Assembly (NCBI GenBank): GCA_902622875.1
Contig: CACNRW010000014.1
Coordinates: forward strand, 1-44,106
DNA from: an uncultured SAR116 cluster alpha proteobacterium
GTDB lineage: Bacteria > Pseudomonadota > Alphaproteobacteria > Puniceispirillales > Marisalimonadaceae
Direction: 5' to 3'
DNA length: 44,106 nucleotides
The notes beneath the pieces were generated by a model that saw nothing but the letters and a program-made list of their open reading frames with translations, did not search any database and was not told the DNA's origin. Positions 9,158 through 17,629 of this stretch are shown here, piece by piece. Every line of letters starts with the position of its first letter. Positions within the stretch are counted from its first letter, which is position 1. Position numbers and translations under genes: made by a program.

Positions 9158-9942
9158 TTCATTAACCCCAATATCTTTTTTGTTGCCAAAGTTAAATCTT
9201 TTTCTCTCATTAAACTCTCTCCAATCAAAAAGTTTTGTATTCCGTTTTCTTTGAGTAATTGTAAATCTAAATTATTTTTAAGACCACTTTCGGCTACAAT
9301 AATTTTATCAGGGTTAATGAAACTTTTTAATTTTAAAGTATTATTTATATCAACTTCCATAGTTTTAAGATTTCTATTATTTATACCAACTAATAAGGTT
9401 TCAAGCTTATTAGCCATTTCTATTTCTTCCTTTGTATGAGTTTCTACTAACACATCCATTCCAAAATTTTTTGCTTCTTGTTCTAATATAATTGCCTCAT
9501 TTAATGTTAAAGCTGCCATTATTAACAATATACAGTCTGCTCCTAGTGATCTTGACTCTTTTATTTGCCACGGGTCGACAATAAAATCTTTTCTTAAGAT
9601 TGGTAAATCAACTTCTCTTTTTATAATGTTTATGTATTTATTATTTCCTTGAAAGTATTTTTCATCAGTTAAAACAGATAAGCATGAAGCATTGCCATCT
9701 TTATAGCATTTGGCTAAATGTAAGGCATCAAAATTATTTCTAATAAGTCCTTTACTTGGAGATGCTTTTTTAATTTCTGCAATTAAGTTTAATTTCTTTG
9801 GATCATTAAGTTTGTTAATAAAGCCTCTTGGTTCTTTTTGTTTGTCTATCATTGAATGCAATTCAAAATCTGTAATCTGACTTTTTCTATAAGAAAACTC
9901 TTCTTTTTTATAGTTTATAATTTCTTGTAATTTTGTAATCAT
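9154..9942 (-). CDS. trpC: Indole-3-glycerol phosphate synthase TrpC
   Basis: This TIM-barrel enzyme closes the indole ring from CdRP in tryptophan synthesis. The 262-residue single-domain form (not fused to TrpF) carries LIAEIKKASPSKGLIR, SVLTDEKYFQGN, LPILRKDFIVDPWQI, VGINNRNLKTMEVD and IVAESGLKNN, all family signatures including catalytic Lys and Glu residues. It overlaps the moaC start by four bases and follows trpD by 15 bases. This trpD-trpC-moaC-moeA string is the usual alphaproteobacterial linkage of tryptophan and molybdopterin genes. Confidence 0.96.
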   Translation of the reverse strand: MITKLQEIINYKKEEFSYRKSQITDFELHSMIDKQKEPRGFINKLNDPKKLNLIAEIKKASPSKGLIRNNFDALHLAKCYKDGNASCLSVLTDEKYFQGNNKYINIIKREVDLPILRKDFIVDPWQIKESRSLGADCILLIMAALTLNEAIILEQEAKNFGMDVLVETHTKEEIEMANKLETLLVGINNRNLKTMEVDINNTLKLKSFINPDKIIVAESGLKNNLDLQLLKENGIQNFLIGESLMREKDLTLATKKILGLMN

Positions 9943-9957
9943 CAGTGTCTTTAAACC

Positions 9958-10980
9958 TTAACTGTTTGTCATTTCAATTAACTCATTTAATTTATGTAAA
10001 GCCTTTCCATTATCCAACGAATTAATAGACATACTTGCACCTTCTTTTAGGGACTTGGTATGACCTGTTGCAACCAAAGCAGAAGCTGAATTTAATATAA
10101 CTACATTTCTAAATGTACTTTTTTTACCATTAAATAATTCAATTATTTCTTTCGCATTTTCTGTTGGTTCTCCTCCAACAATTTCATTGATGTTAGCTAC
10201 AGGAATATCTATGTCAGATGGATTAATCGTGAACTCTCTAATTGAACCATTTTTTAATTCTGCACAATGAGTTTTACCTGTAATAGTTACCTCATCTAAT
10301 CCATCACTGCCGTGAACTATCCAGGCATGTGTTGATCCAAGCCTTTTTAAAGATTCTGCAAACGGTAAAATTAATGATTTATCATATACACCCAATAATT
10401 GTCTTTTCACTAAAGCGGGGTTAGACAATGGACCAAGTAAATTGAATATAGTCCTAATTCCAATTTCTTGTCTTATTTTTCCAACATATTTCATTGCAGA
10501 ATGATGTTTTGGTGCTAACAAAAAACAAATACCTATATTATTTAAGCATTTTTCTACTATATCTATCCCGCAGTCTATATTAACTGATAAAGATTTTAGA
10601 ACATTAGCAGCACCTGACTTAGAAGTTGCGGAATAATTACCATGTTTTGCAACTGGCACACCAGTTCCAGCTAATACGAAAGATACTGCAGTAGAAATAT
10701 TCAACGTTCCTAAATTATCACCACCAGTTCCAACTACATCTATTGTATCCTCTTTTGATGGAACTTTTAAACATTTTTCTCTAAGTATTTCTGCACCTGC
10801 AGCAATAACTATTGGGTTATGACTTTGCATTTTTACAGCAGTTAAAAATGATGAAATTTGAGCGTCAGTAGCTTCCCCGGACATTATTATTTCAAAAGCT
10901 AACTTACTTTGAATGGTATTTAATTCATTTCCGTCTGTTATATTTTTCAAAATATTTTTGAATTTACCATCATTATCCAT
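9958..10980 (-). CDS. trpD: Anthranilate phosphoribosyltransferase TrpD
   Basis: TrpD transfers phosphoribosyl from PRPP to anthranilate. The 340-residue protein has an N-terminal helical domain with SGEATDAQISSFLTAVKMQ, then the PRPP-binding motif VGTGGDNLGTLNIST, KHGNYSATSKSGAANVL, GIRTIFNLLGPLSNPA and HGSDGLDEVTI. Length is standard. It is the first gene of its transcription unit; the 216 bases upstream are shared with the divergent rplM. The glutamine amidotransferase gene trpG, often placed just before trpD, is not here. Confidence 0.96.
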   Translation of the reverse strand: MDNDGKFKNILKNITDGNELNTIQSKLAFEIIMSGEATDAQISSFLTAVKMQSHNPIVIAAGAEILREKCLKVPSKEDTIDVVGTGGDNLGTLNISTAVSFVLAGTGVPVAKHGNYSATSKSGAANVLKSLSVNIDCGIDIVEKCLNNIGICFLLAPKHHSAMKYVGKIRQEIGIRTIFNLLGPLSNPALVKRQLLGVYDKSLILPFAESLKRLGSTHAWIVHGSDGLDEVTITGKTHCAELKNGSIREFTINPSDIDIPVANINEIVGGEPTENAKEIIELFNGKKSTFRNVVILNSASALVATGHTKSLKEGASMSINSLDNGKALHKLNELIEMTNS

Positions 10981-11087
10981 AAAAAAACTCTTTGTCTTAT
11001 TAGTTGAAAATTAATTACTTATCATCAAAAACAAATATAATATTTTTTATTGATTTAATCTAGGATTCTTTATTCACAATTTTAATG

Positions 11088-11096
11088 TGGTATTAT
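11088..11096 (+). promoter_or_regulatory. Putative extended -10 promoter for rplM-rpsI
   Basis: TGG-TATTAT fits an extended -10 element (TGn followed by a TATAAT-like hexamer), 131 bases before the rplM start. The -35 region is weak (CTTTAT-like at about 17 bases), which is tolerable with an extended -10. A start near 11103 would leave a 5' leader of about 120 bases. The divergent trpD promoter must also lie within 10981-11226. Prediction by eye only. Confidence 0.4.
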
Positions 11097-11226
11097 GGCA
11101 CTCATCGTTTTAAGTTGTTGAAAATAATAAATAATAATTAAAATTTTTGATTGACTGATAAAATTAAAAGGGTTAGATGTTCTTTTGATTAATTAAATGT
11201 ATTCAAACTTATTTAAAGGAAATCAA

Positions 11227-11691
11227 ATGGCCTTAAAAGGTACTTATTCGGCTAAGCCTAAAGACATAACTAAAGATTGGTTTATCGTTGACGCAGAAGG
11301 TTTGGTTCTAGGACGTTTAGCAGTAATTATTGCAAATAGATTAAGAGGTAAACATAAGGTTGGCTTTACTCCTCACATGGCATGTGGAGATAATATAATT
11401 GTTACAAATTGTGAAAAAGTTGTCTTAACAGGAAATAAGAGATATCAAAAAATATATTATTGGCATACAGGTTATCCGGGTGGTATTAAGGAAAGAAAGG
11501 CTGATAAGATTTTAGATGGTAGATTTCCTGATAGAGTTATCCGTAAAGCAGTAGAAAGAATGATCCCTCGTGGTCCTTTAGGACGTCAAGTAATGAGACA
11601 GTTATATATTTATGCTGGTAGCAATCATCCACATGAAGCACAATCTCCTCAATCTTTAGATATAAAATCTATGAATAGAAAAAATAGTTAA
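11227..11691 (+). CDS. rplM: 50S ribosomal protein L13
   Basis: L13 is an early-assembling protein of the large subunit. The protein shows [55 protein letters not shown] and [19 protein letters not shown], all canonical. The frame is open further upstream to an ATG at 11197, but I choose the ATG at 11227 (154 residues). AAAGGA at 11215-11220 is well spaced from it, and the family start is [11 protein letters not shown]-like. It is followed by rpsI after 10 bases, the conserved rplM-rpsI operon. Confidence 0.96.
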   Translation: MALKGTYSAKPKDITKDWFIVDAEGLVLGRLAVIIANRLRGKHKVGFTPHMACGDNIIVTNCEKVVLTGNKRYQKIYYWHTGYPGGIKERKADKILDGRFPDRVIRKAVERMIPRGPLGRQVMRQLYIYAGSNHPHEAQSPQSLDIKSMNRKNS

Positions 11692-11701
11692 AGGTTTAAT
11701 T

Positions 11702-12190
11702 ATGACTGAAGAAAACAAAGAAATTAATGATTTAAGTGATCTATCTAAATTAAAAGAAAATGAAGAAAATCAGGTTGTCCAGATTGAACCAAAAATGGAC
11801 AAACTTGGGAGATCATATGCTACAGGTAGGAGAAAAGAGTCTACAGCTAGAGTTTGGGTAAAAAGAGGTACTGGGAAAGTTTTAATTAATGGCAAAGACA
11901 TGATTAATTACTTTGCTAGACCTGTCTTACAAATGCAACTTAATTTTGTTTTTGATATAACAGAGCGTAAAGACCAGTTTGATGTCATTGCTACAGTAAA
12001 AGGCGGAGGGTTGTCTGGACAAGCTGGTGCAGTTAGGCATGGCTTGAGCAGAGCCCTGAGTTTATTTGAGCCCGAACTTAGAAAACCACTTAAAACTGCA
12101 GGTATGCTTACAAGAGATTCTAGAGTTGTAGAGCGAAAAAAATACGGTAGAGCAAAAGCAAGAAAAAGCTTTCAATTTTCTAAAAGATAG
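11702..12190 (+). CDS. rpsI: 30S ribosomal protein S9
   Basis: S9 has a C-terminal tail that reaches the ribosomal P site. The core begins at [19 protein letters not shown] and continues through [19 protein letters not shown] and [14 protein letters not shown] to the typical end [11 protein letters not shown]. About 35 acidic N-terminal residues precede the core, giving 162 residues against about 130 in E. coli; such extensions are usual in alphaproteobacterial S9. It is the second gene of the rplM-rpsI operon and is followed by a clear intrinsic terminator. Confidence 0.96.
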   Translation: MTEENKEINDLSDLSKLKENEENQVVQIEPKMDKLGRSYATGRRKESTARVWVKRGTGKVLINGKDMINYFARPVLQMQLNFVFDITERKDQFDVIATVKGGGLSGQAGAVRHGLSRALSLFEPELRKPLKTAGMLTRDSRVVERKKYGRAKARKSFQFSKR

Positions 12191-12210
12191 ATTTTATTCA
12201 ATTTTATTCA

Positions 12211-12237
12211 AAGGTGTGCTATGCGCACCTTTTTTTT
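12211..12237 (+). terminator. Intrinsic terminator after rplM-rpsI
   Basis: AGGTGTGC (12212-12219) pairs with GCGCACCT (12223-12230) across a three-base loop. This gives eight pairs including one G-T wobble, extendable by A12211-T12231, and the stem runs straight into eight T. It lies 21 bases after the rpsI stop and is the strongest hairpin-plus-T-tract seen in the window. The bases just before it hold a tandem duplicate of ATTTTATTCA (12191-12210). Confidence 0.88.
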
Positions 12238-12287
12238 ATTTTAAATATATCATATAAGTATTTATAAAATAACAAAGGATATAAATT

Positions 12288-13583
12288 ATGAGCCTTTTAA
12301 AAATTGGAATTGCAGGTCTTGGGAATGTTGGTGAAGAGGTTGCTTATCAACTTATAAAAGGTTTCAGAGTGCAAAAAAATCTTTTTGAATTTGAATTAGT
12401 AGCTGTTTCAGCAAAGTCAAAAAATAAAAAAAGAAAAATTGACGTTAGTGGTGTTAAATTTTTTGATGATCCGCTCAAAATGGCTTCTTCTCAAGATATT
12501 GACGTAATAGTAGAATTAATAGGTGGTGATGAAGGAGTTGCAAAAAAACTATGTTTTACAACATTAGAAAATAAAAAATCTTTAATCACAGCCAACAAAG
12601 CATTAATAGCAAAATATGGAAAGCAACTTGCTGAATTAGCTGAAAAAAATAATTTATTTTTTTCCTTTGAAGCATCTGTAGCTGGAGGTATCCCTATTTT
12701 AAAGCTTATAAGGGAGGGTCTAATTGTAAATGAAATTACAGAATTAACTGGGATACTAAATGGTACGGCAAATTACATTTTATCAGAGATGGAAGTGGCT
12801 GAAAAGGGATTTGAAGAGGTCTTAGCTGATGCCCAAAAAAAAGGTTATGCGGAGGCTGATCCTTCTTTTGATATAGATGGTATTGACGCTGCTCACAAAA
12901 CAATAATTTTATCTGCTTTGGCGTATGGGAAAATGCCAAATTTAGAAGATTTATCTATACAAGGAATAAGAGAAATTACACTTAATGATATAAAGTACTG
13001 TAATGATCTGGGTTATAAGATAAAATTATTAGGGAATTCTCTAATTTCAAAAGATCTTAACGGCAAAGAAGAATTATTTTGTTCAGTTAAGCCTTGGCTA
13101 ATTGCAAAAAACTTTGGTCTTTCAAATGTTTCTGGTGTAATTAATGCTGTTCAAATTGAATCAAGCCTAGCTGGCTCTGTTATGATTACAGGAGCTGGAG
13201 CAGGGGGTGAGCCTACAGCTTCAGCTGTACTGGCAGATATAGTAGACATTGCTAATGGAACCAAGTTATTTTCTTTTGGTAGAAACTCTTATGACATAAA
13301 ATGTAAATTTAAAACAACACCTTATAAAGAAAAATACAAGTTTTACTTAAGAATAAATGTCGTTGATAAATCTGGTATTCTTGCCGATTTAACATCTATC
13401 TTTAAGGATTGTGATATATCTATTGAGAGTGTTTTCCAAAAATCAAATCAAGAAGATAAAACAGCAGAGTTAGTAATTATTACCCACAAAGCTAATAATT
13501 CAGTTTTAGAAGATGCATTGAAGTCGATAATAAAATTAGATGGTGTTATTACTAAACCTGTTTGCTTAAGCATTTATTCGTAA
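12288..13583 (+). CDS. hom: Homoserine dehydrogenase
   Basis: The enzyme reduces aspartate semialdehyde to homoserine on the way to threonine and methionine. The 431-residue protein starts with a Rossmann NAD(P)-binding motif GIAGLGNVGEEV, then LITANKALIAKYG. The catalytic domain follows with SVAGGIPILKLIREGL and LNGTANYILSEM. A C-terminal ACT domain (about residues 350-430, KSGILADLTSIFKDCDISIE) is typical of feedback-regulated monofunctional enzymes. The start ATG has AAAGGA upstream. It sits between the rpsI terminator and recJ, which follows after 20 bases and may be cotranscribed. Confidence 0.95.
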   Translation: MSLLKIGIAGLGNVGEEVAYQLIKGFRVQKNLFEFELVAVSAKSKNKKRKIDVSGVKFFDDPLKMASSQDIDVIVELIGGDEGVAKKLCFTTLENKKSLITANKALIAKYGKQLAELAEKNNLFFSFEASVAGGIPILKLIREGLIVNEITELTGILNGTANYILSEMEVAEKGFEEVLADAQKKGYAEADPSFDIDGIDAAHKTIILSALAYGKMPNLEDLSIQGIREITLNDIKYCNDLGYKIKLLGNSLISKDLNGKEELFCSVKPWLIAKNFGLSNVSGVINAVQIESSLAGSVMITGAGAGGEPTASAVLADIVDIANGTKLFSFGRNSYDIKCKFKTTPYKEKYKFYLRINVVDKSGILADLTSIFKDCDISIESVFQKSNQEDKTAELVIITHKANNSVLEDALKSIIKLDGVITKPVCLSIYS

Positions 13584-13603
13584 AATTTTATTAAGATTTT
13601 AAT

Positions 13604-15412
13604 TTGTCCAAAACTATATTATACAATTCTAAAAGATCAGTAAGTAATGCTGAATGGAAAATTATTGTTTTAGATGATTTTACCAGAAGATTTGTAGACT
13701 ATTTATCTCAAAAATATAATTTACCAAACTTTATTTCTCCTTATTTAATGTTTAAAAAAATAAATTTAGACGATTTTGATAATTTTTTTACTCCAAAGCT
13801 GAAAAATCTTCTCCCTGAACCCTTTTTATTTAAAGATTTAGAAAAAGGTGTCAAAAGGTTGGTAGATGAAGTCGAAAACTCTCGTCCTGTTGGAATTTTT
13901 GGAGATTATGATGTAGATGGAGCAACATCTGCTGCTATGATATCAAGTTATCTAGAGCAATGTGGTTGTAAAACATTCATTCATATACCCGATAGATTTT
14001 TAGAAGGCTATGGTCCAAATGAAAAAGCTTTAAAAGCTCTTCATGAAAAAGGTTCGGAATTAATTATAACTGTCGATTGTGGCATTTCGTCATTTGAACC
14101 CTTGCAAGCAATGAAATCTGTTAATATAGATCTAATAGTTATTGATCATCACATCCCAGACATAATATTACCCCCAGCATACGCAATCATTAATCCCAAA
14201 AGAGTTGATAATCATAAAGGATATGAAGATTTGTGTGCAGCAGGAGTGACATTTATTTTTCTTATTGGACTTAATAGGGAACTTAGAAAAAAAGGTTTTT
14301 TTAAAAATAAAAAGGAACCTGATTTGTTGCAATTTTTAGATCTTGTAGCATTGGGGACTGTTTGTGATGTAGTACCTCTAATTAAATTAAATAGGGCATT
14401 TGTAAAGCAAGGTCTTTCTATAATGAAAAAAAGAGAAAATTTTGGCATCAAAGCTCTTTCAGATATTAGTAAATTAAGCAGTGCACCAAATACTCAAGCT
14501 TTAGGATTTTCATTAGGTCCTAGAATTAACGCTGGGGGGCGAATTGGTAATAGTGAACTAGGTGTATATCTTTTAAAAGAGACTGATGAAAATAAAGCTT
14601 TTGAAATTGCAAGTAAGTTAGATGATTTAAATAAAAAGCGAAGATTTTTAACTACTGAATTAGAAAGTAAAATTATAGGACAGATTGAAAAAATAATTTC
14701 GAAAAATAATAGTGAAGTTCCAACTGCTTTAGTTGTTTATGGTAGTGATTTTCACGAAGGTATTATAGGTATAGTTGCTGGTAGAATGAAGGAACTATAT
14801 AATAGACCCGTTTGTATAATTGCTATTAATCAACATGGAATAGGTAAAGGATCTGGCAGATCAATTCACGGTATTCCTTTAGGGGAAATAATTTTAGAAG
14901 CGTTAAGTTTAAATATAATTAATTCTGGGGGAGGTCACGATATGGCTGCTGGATTTACAATTGATTCTAATAAAATAAATAATTTTATTAAATATATAAA
15001 TGAAAAGGTAACTAACTTAATGAATGCTGAAACCCCTAAGGTTTCATATATTGCAACCTCAGTAATACCAATTTCTGCTTGTACTTTAAATTTGGTAGAT
15101 TGGCTGGATAAATTAGGACCATGGGGCCCAGGTATGGAAGAACCAAAATTTATTATACCTAATTCTAAAATTTCATCATTCAGAAGGTTTGGTTCAAATA
15201 ATGAACATGCATCTTTTTATATCAATGATGCGTCGTCAAAAAAATTAAAAGTTAAAAAATTTAATCTTCTTAATAATCCTTTGAACAAAGTATTTGATAA
15301 TTATGAAAATGTTAATTTTAATTTCTTAGGCACATTAAACGTTGATACATGGAATAATAATAAATCTATTGAGCTTATGCTGGATGATATTATTTATTCA
15401 GATGTTACTTGA
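13604..15412 (+). CDS. recJ: Single-stranded-DNA-specific exonuclease RecJ
   Basis: RecJ is a 5'-3' single-strand DNA exonuclease of recombination and mismatch repair. The DHH phosphoesterase core is complete: IFGDYDVDGATSAAMIS (motif I), LIITVDCGIS, VIDHHIPD (the DHH), and the DHHA1 part with VAGRMKELYNRP, GSGRSIHGIPLGE and SGGGHDMAAGF. A C-terminal OB-like domain begins near residue 490. Length 602 is normal. The start appears to be TTG; the next in-frame ATG is near residue 48 and would remove conserved sequence. Hom-recJ adjacency is common in alphaproteobacteria. Confidence 0.94.
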   Translation: MSKTILYNSKRSVSNAEWKIIVLDDFTRRFVDYLSQKYNLPNFISPYLMFKKINLDDFDNFFTPKLKNLLPEPFLFKDLEKGVKRLVDEVENSRPVGIFGDYDVDGATSAAMISSYLEQCGCKTFIHIPDRFLEGYGPNEKALKALHEKGSELIITVDCGISSFEPLQAMKSVNIDLIVIDHHIPDIILPPAYAIINPKRVDNHKGYEDLCAAGVTFIFLIGLNRELRKKGFFKNKKEPDLLQFLDLVALGTVCDVVPLIKLNRAFVKQGLSIMKKRENFGIKALSDISKLSSAPNTQALGFSLGPRINAGGRIGNSELGVYLLKETDENKAFEIASKLDDLNKKRRFLTTELESKIIGQIEKIISKNNSEVPTALVVYGSDFHEGIIGIVAGRMKELYNRPVCIIAINQHGIGKGSGRSIHGIPLGEIILEALSLNIINSGGGHDMAAGFTIDSNKINNFIKYINEKVTNLMNAETPKVSYIATSVIPISACTLNLVDWLDKLGPWGPGMEEPKFIIPNSKISSFRRFGSNNEHASFYINDASSKKLKVKKFNLLNNPLNKVFDNYENVNFNFLGTLNVDTWNNNKSIELMLDDIIYSDVT

Positions 15413-15448
15413 TTTTTATTAAAATTAGAGTTAATAAAAGTTTTAAGT

Positions 15449-15523
15449 GGTCCCTTCGTCTAATGGTTAGGACACCGCCCTTTCACGGCGGCAATACGAG
15501 TTCGAATCTCGTAGGGATCACCA
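15449..15523 (+). tRNA. tRNA-Glu (anticodon UUC)
   Basis: A full cloverleaf is visible. The acceptor GGTCCCT pairs with AGGGATC with one G-T pair. The D arm is CGTCTAATGGTTAGGACA-like. The anticodon stem CCGCC/GGCGG encloses loop CTTTCAC with TTC at 15482-15484. The T arm is built on TACGAG/CTCGTA around TTCGAAT. Discriminator A and an encoded CCA (15521-15523) follow. The bases flanking the tRNA (AAGTGG at 15445-15450, CCACTT at 15521-15526) are complementary. Confidence 0.97.
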
Positions 15524-15586
15524 CTTTTATAGAATATTAAGCCTAAATAAATTATATTTTATAACATAATTTGTTTCTTAACTTTT

Positions 15587-16579
15587 TTAATTCCATATTT
15601 GTTTAAAAAATAAAAACCAATTTTGTCCTAGTATTTTTTCAATACGTTTTGTTGACCATCCAGCACGTTTCATTGCAGATACAAAGTTTTGAAATTGGCT
15701 CAGTTTTGAGATTCCCTTTGGCATAGGTGGCACATCTTTGTAAGGAGTTGAAACAAATCTACCTGTTCCTTTATCTCTTTGTAGGTATTCAAAAAATGCT
15801 ATATCCTGATCTTGAACCCAATCTGTACCTATACCAACACTATCCTCTCCTACAACATTAATCATATATTCCATTCCTTCAACACAATCATCAATACTGC
15901 TATCAGCACCTTTCAGTAAAAAAGGAGTGTAACTTGCAAACCCTATCATTCCACCTTTATCAGCGATTTCCTTGAGTTGATCATCTGTTTTATTTCTTGG
16001 ATGTTTCTTAATTGCTGGACAGCAATGAGTATATGCCACAGGCATTTTTGACAATTTAATTGTATCGGAACTTGTTCTAGGTCCTACATGTGAAAGGTCA
16101 ATGACCATGCCAAGTCTATTCATTTCGCTTACTACATCCCTACCAAAATCTGATAAACCTCCATCATTTGTTTCCCAACAACCAGAACCAACCAAATTTT
16201 GTGTATTGTATGTTAGTTGAGCTATTCGAACACCTAAATCATAAAAAATCTGAAGTTTATTTATATCGTCTTCGATAGCGCTTGTATTTTGCCATCCAAG
16301 AATTATACCAACTTTTTTATCTGAATGTGCTTTGATTATGTCATTTGCAGATTTGACATGACAAATAATATCACTGTTTGTTTTAAAATGATCATTCCAG
16401 ACAGTTAATTTATTGATCGTTTCATTAAAGTTTTCCCAAACACTAAATGTACAATTTGCAGCGGTTATTCCCCCGCGTTGCATTTCTTTAAAAACCGATC
16501 TGGAGAATTTGGCGATTACTAATCCATCAATAGAAATGTGACTATGAATATTATTTGATAACTGTTGATCCATATTCAT
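15587..16579 (-). CDS. M19 (membrane/renal dipeptidase) family protein with altered metal site
   Basis: The 330-residue protein has the M19 amidohydrolase-like barrel: FSRSVFKEMQRGGITAANCT, LGVRIAQLTYN, VIDLSHVGPRTSSDTI (H164), YTHCCPAIKKHPRNK (H185), DKGGMIGF and VGIGTDWVQD. Classical renal dipeptidase holds two zinc ions through an N-terminal HxD, a Glu and these two His. Here the two His remain, but the first motif reads IDGLVIAK and the Glu region reads GWQNTSAIED. It is therefore a divergent subfamily, perhaps with one metal, and its substrate cannot be named. No signal peptide is evident. The start ATG has AGGAAG upstream. It directly follows the hydrolase gene (one-base gap), so the two form an operon. 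Confidence 0.85.
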   Translation of the reverse strand: MNMDQQLSNNIHSHISIDGLVIAKFSRSVFKEMQRGGITAANCTFSVWENFNETINKLTVWNDHFKTNSDIICHVKSANDIIKAHSDKKVGIILGWQNTSAIEDDINKLQIFYDLGVRIAQLTYNTQNLVGSGCWETNDGGLSDFGRDVVSEMNRLGMVIDLSHVGPRTSSDTIKLSKMPVAYTHCCPAIKKHPRNKTDDQLKEIADKGGMIGFASYTPFLLKGADSSIDDCVEGMEYMINVVGEDSVGIGTDWVQDQDIAFFEYLQRDKGTGRFVSTPYKDVPPMPKGISKLSQFQNFVSAMKRAGWSTKRIEKILGQNWFLFFKQIWN

Positions 16580-16580
16580 A

Positions 16581-17405
16581 TTATCTTCCTATGAAATTTA
16601 AAAAATTCTTAATATGTTTAATTAGGTCATTTGTTCGCGTTTCTGTTAGCATATGACCGCCACTATCAAGAGTAACTAATTGTGAATTATTACAGAGTTT
16701 CTGAAGTTCTATGCCGTGATACACTTTCATTAATTTATCATCAAGAGCATTGATAAATAGTTTAGGCTGTTTAAGTTTATGAATTTCGTTTCCAATATTA
16801 CAATCCAAAATGGATTTTAATCGTTGTTCTTTATTAACAACGTCAATACTGTCATTTTTCTGATTATGTATATGCTCATTAAATTGTACCTTATATTTAT
16901 TAATATATTCGGAAGAATATAAAAGATTATATTCACTTTTAAGATACATGATAGTTTCTAGATTTTTGGAATTATCTACTCTATTTTTTTGTATTGAAGT
17001 AAAGTCTTTATCTTTTTTGTTCCAAGGGCTAATTAAAATAAGACTCTTACACTCTTCTATATGATTTTTAGCTATAAATGTTCCTAAACCACAACCAGTG
17101 GAATGACATATAATATGAAATTTAACCCCTTTCCATTTTTCTAATGCAATATTGACAGCTAAAGCTTTGTTTTCAAGAGAATTATCATGAAAAGTGTTGA
17201 AAATGCCTAATTTCTCTGTTTCTACGTCATCATATTCCAGTAAGTTAAAATTATCCTTAATTAACTTTTTAAAGTTTTTTATGCCGATTGGTCCTTTTGT
17301 TTTTGGTAAAAGAAGTAGGACATTAGGTTGTTTTTTTTTAAATCCAAAGCCACCACGAAATACTAATTTCTCTGGCATGTCACAGAGATGTTTTCTAGTC
17401 GTCAA
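16581..17405 (-). CDS. Alpha/beta hydrolase, specificity unknown
   Basis: This cytoplasmic 274-residue protein has an alpha/beta-hydrolase fold. The nucleophile elbow is CHSTGCG (Ser102), a probable acid is in NALDDKLMK (near residue 218) and the probable catalytic His is in SGGHMLTET (near 251). The loop LILISPWNKKDKDF follows the nucleophile strand. Substrate is not recognisable. The start is TTG at 17405, supported by a strong AAGGAG six bases upstream. It is the first gene of a two-gene unit with the M19 protein and lies just downstream of the Anbu cluster on the same strand. Confidence 0.8.
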   Translation of the reverse strand: MTTRKHLCDMPEKLVFRGGFGFKKKQPNVLLLLPKTKGPIGIKNFKKLIKDNFNLLEYDDVETEKLGIFNTFHDNSLENKALAVNIALEKWKGVKFHIICHSTGCGLGTFIAKNHIEECKSLILISPWNKKDKDFTSIQKNRVDNSKNLETIMYLKSEYNLLYSSEYINKYKVQFNEHIHNQKNDSIDVVNKEQRLKSILDCNIGNEIHKLKQPKLFINALDDKLMKVYHGIELQKLCNNSQLVTLDSGGHMLTETRTNDLIKHIKNFLNFIGR

Positions 17406-17411
17406 AACATA

Positions 17412-17417
17412 CTCCTT
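17412..17417 (-). promoter_or_regulatory. Strong ribosome binding site for a TTG start
   Basis: The minus strand reads AAGGAG, six bases, then TTG at 17405, which opens the hydrolase frame. An ATG at 17410 in another frame lies between them and would encode only two codons before a TGA that overlaps the TTG. The spacing makes TTG the better start. This is one of the best Shine-Dalgarno sequences in the window. Confidence 0.6.
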
Positions 17418-17629
17418 AAGTGTTATATCATTTAGTTACTAGTATAGTATAATTTCGTAAATAAATATTATAACGATTTTATTTAAAGTATAAAAGATAT
17501 TAAAAAGTTTAAAAAATAATGAATAATGATGGTTATAAAAAAAATTATCACACTTATATTTTTATAAACTCGTTCTTGTTCGTAAGTCTATCTTCAGCGA
17601 TACTGTTTGATTTGTAAAAAATTAAATAA

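Noticed and set aside
11197-11226. Upstream ATG at 11197 as the rplM start.
   Set aside because: It lacks a good ribosome binding site and adds ten residues not found in L13; the ATG at 11227 has AAAGGA correctly placed.
17572-17581. GTTC-TT-GTTC as a second LexA box.
   Set aside because: The spacer is 2 bases instead of 7 and no SOS gene lies downstream.
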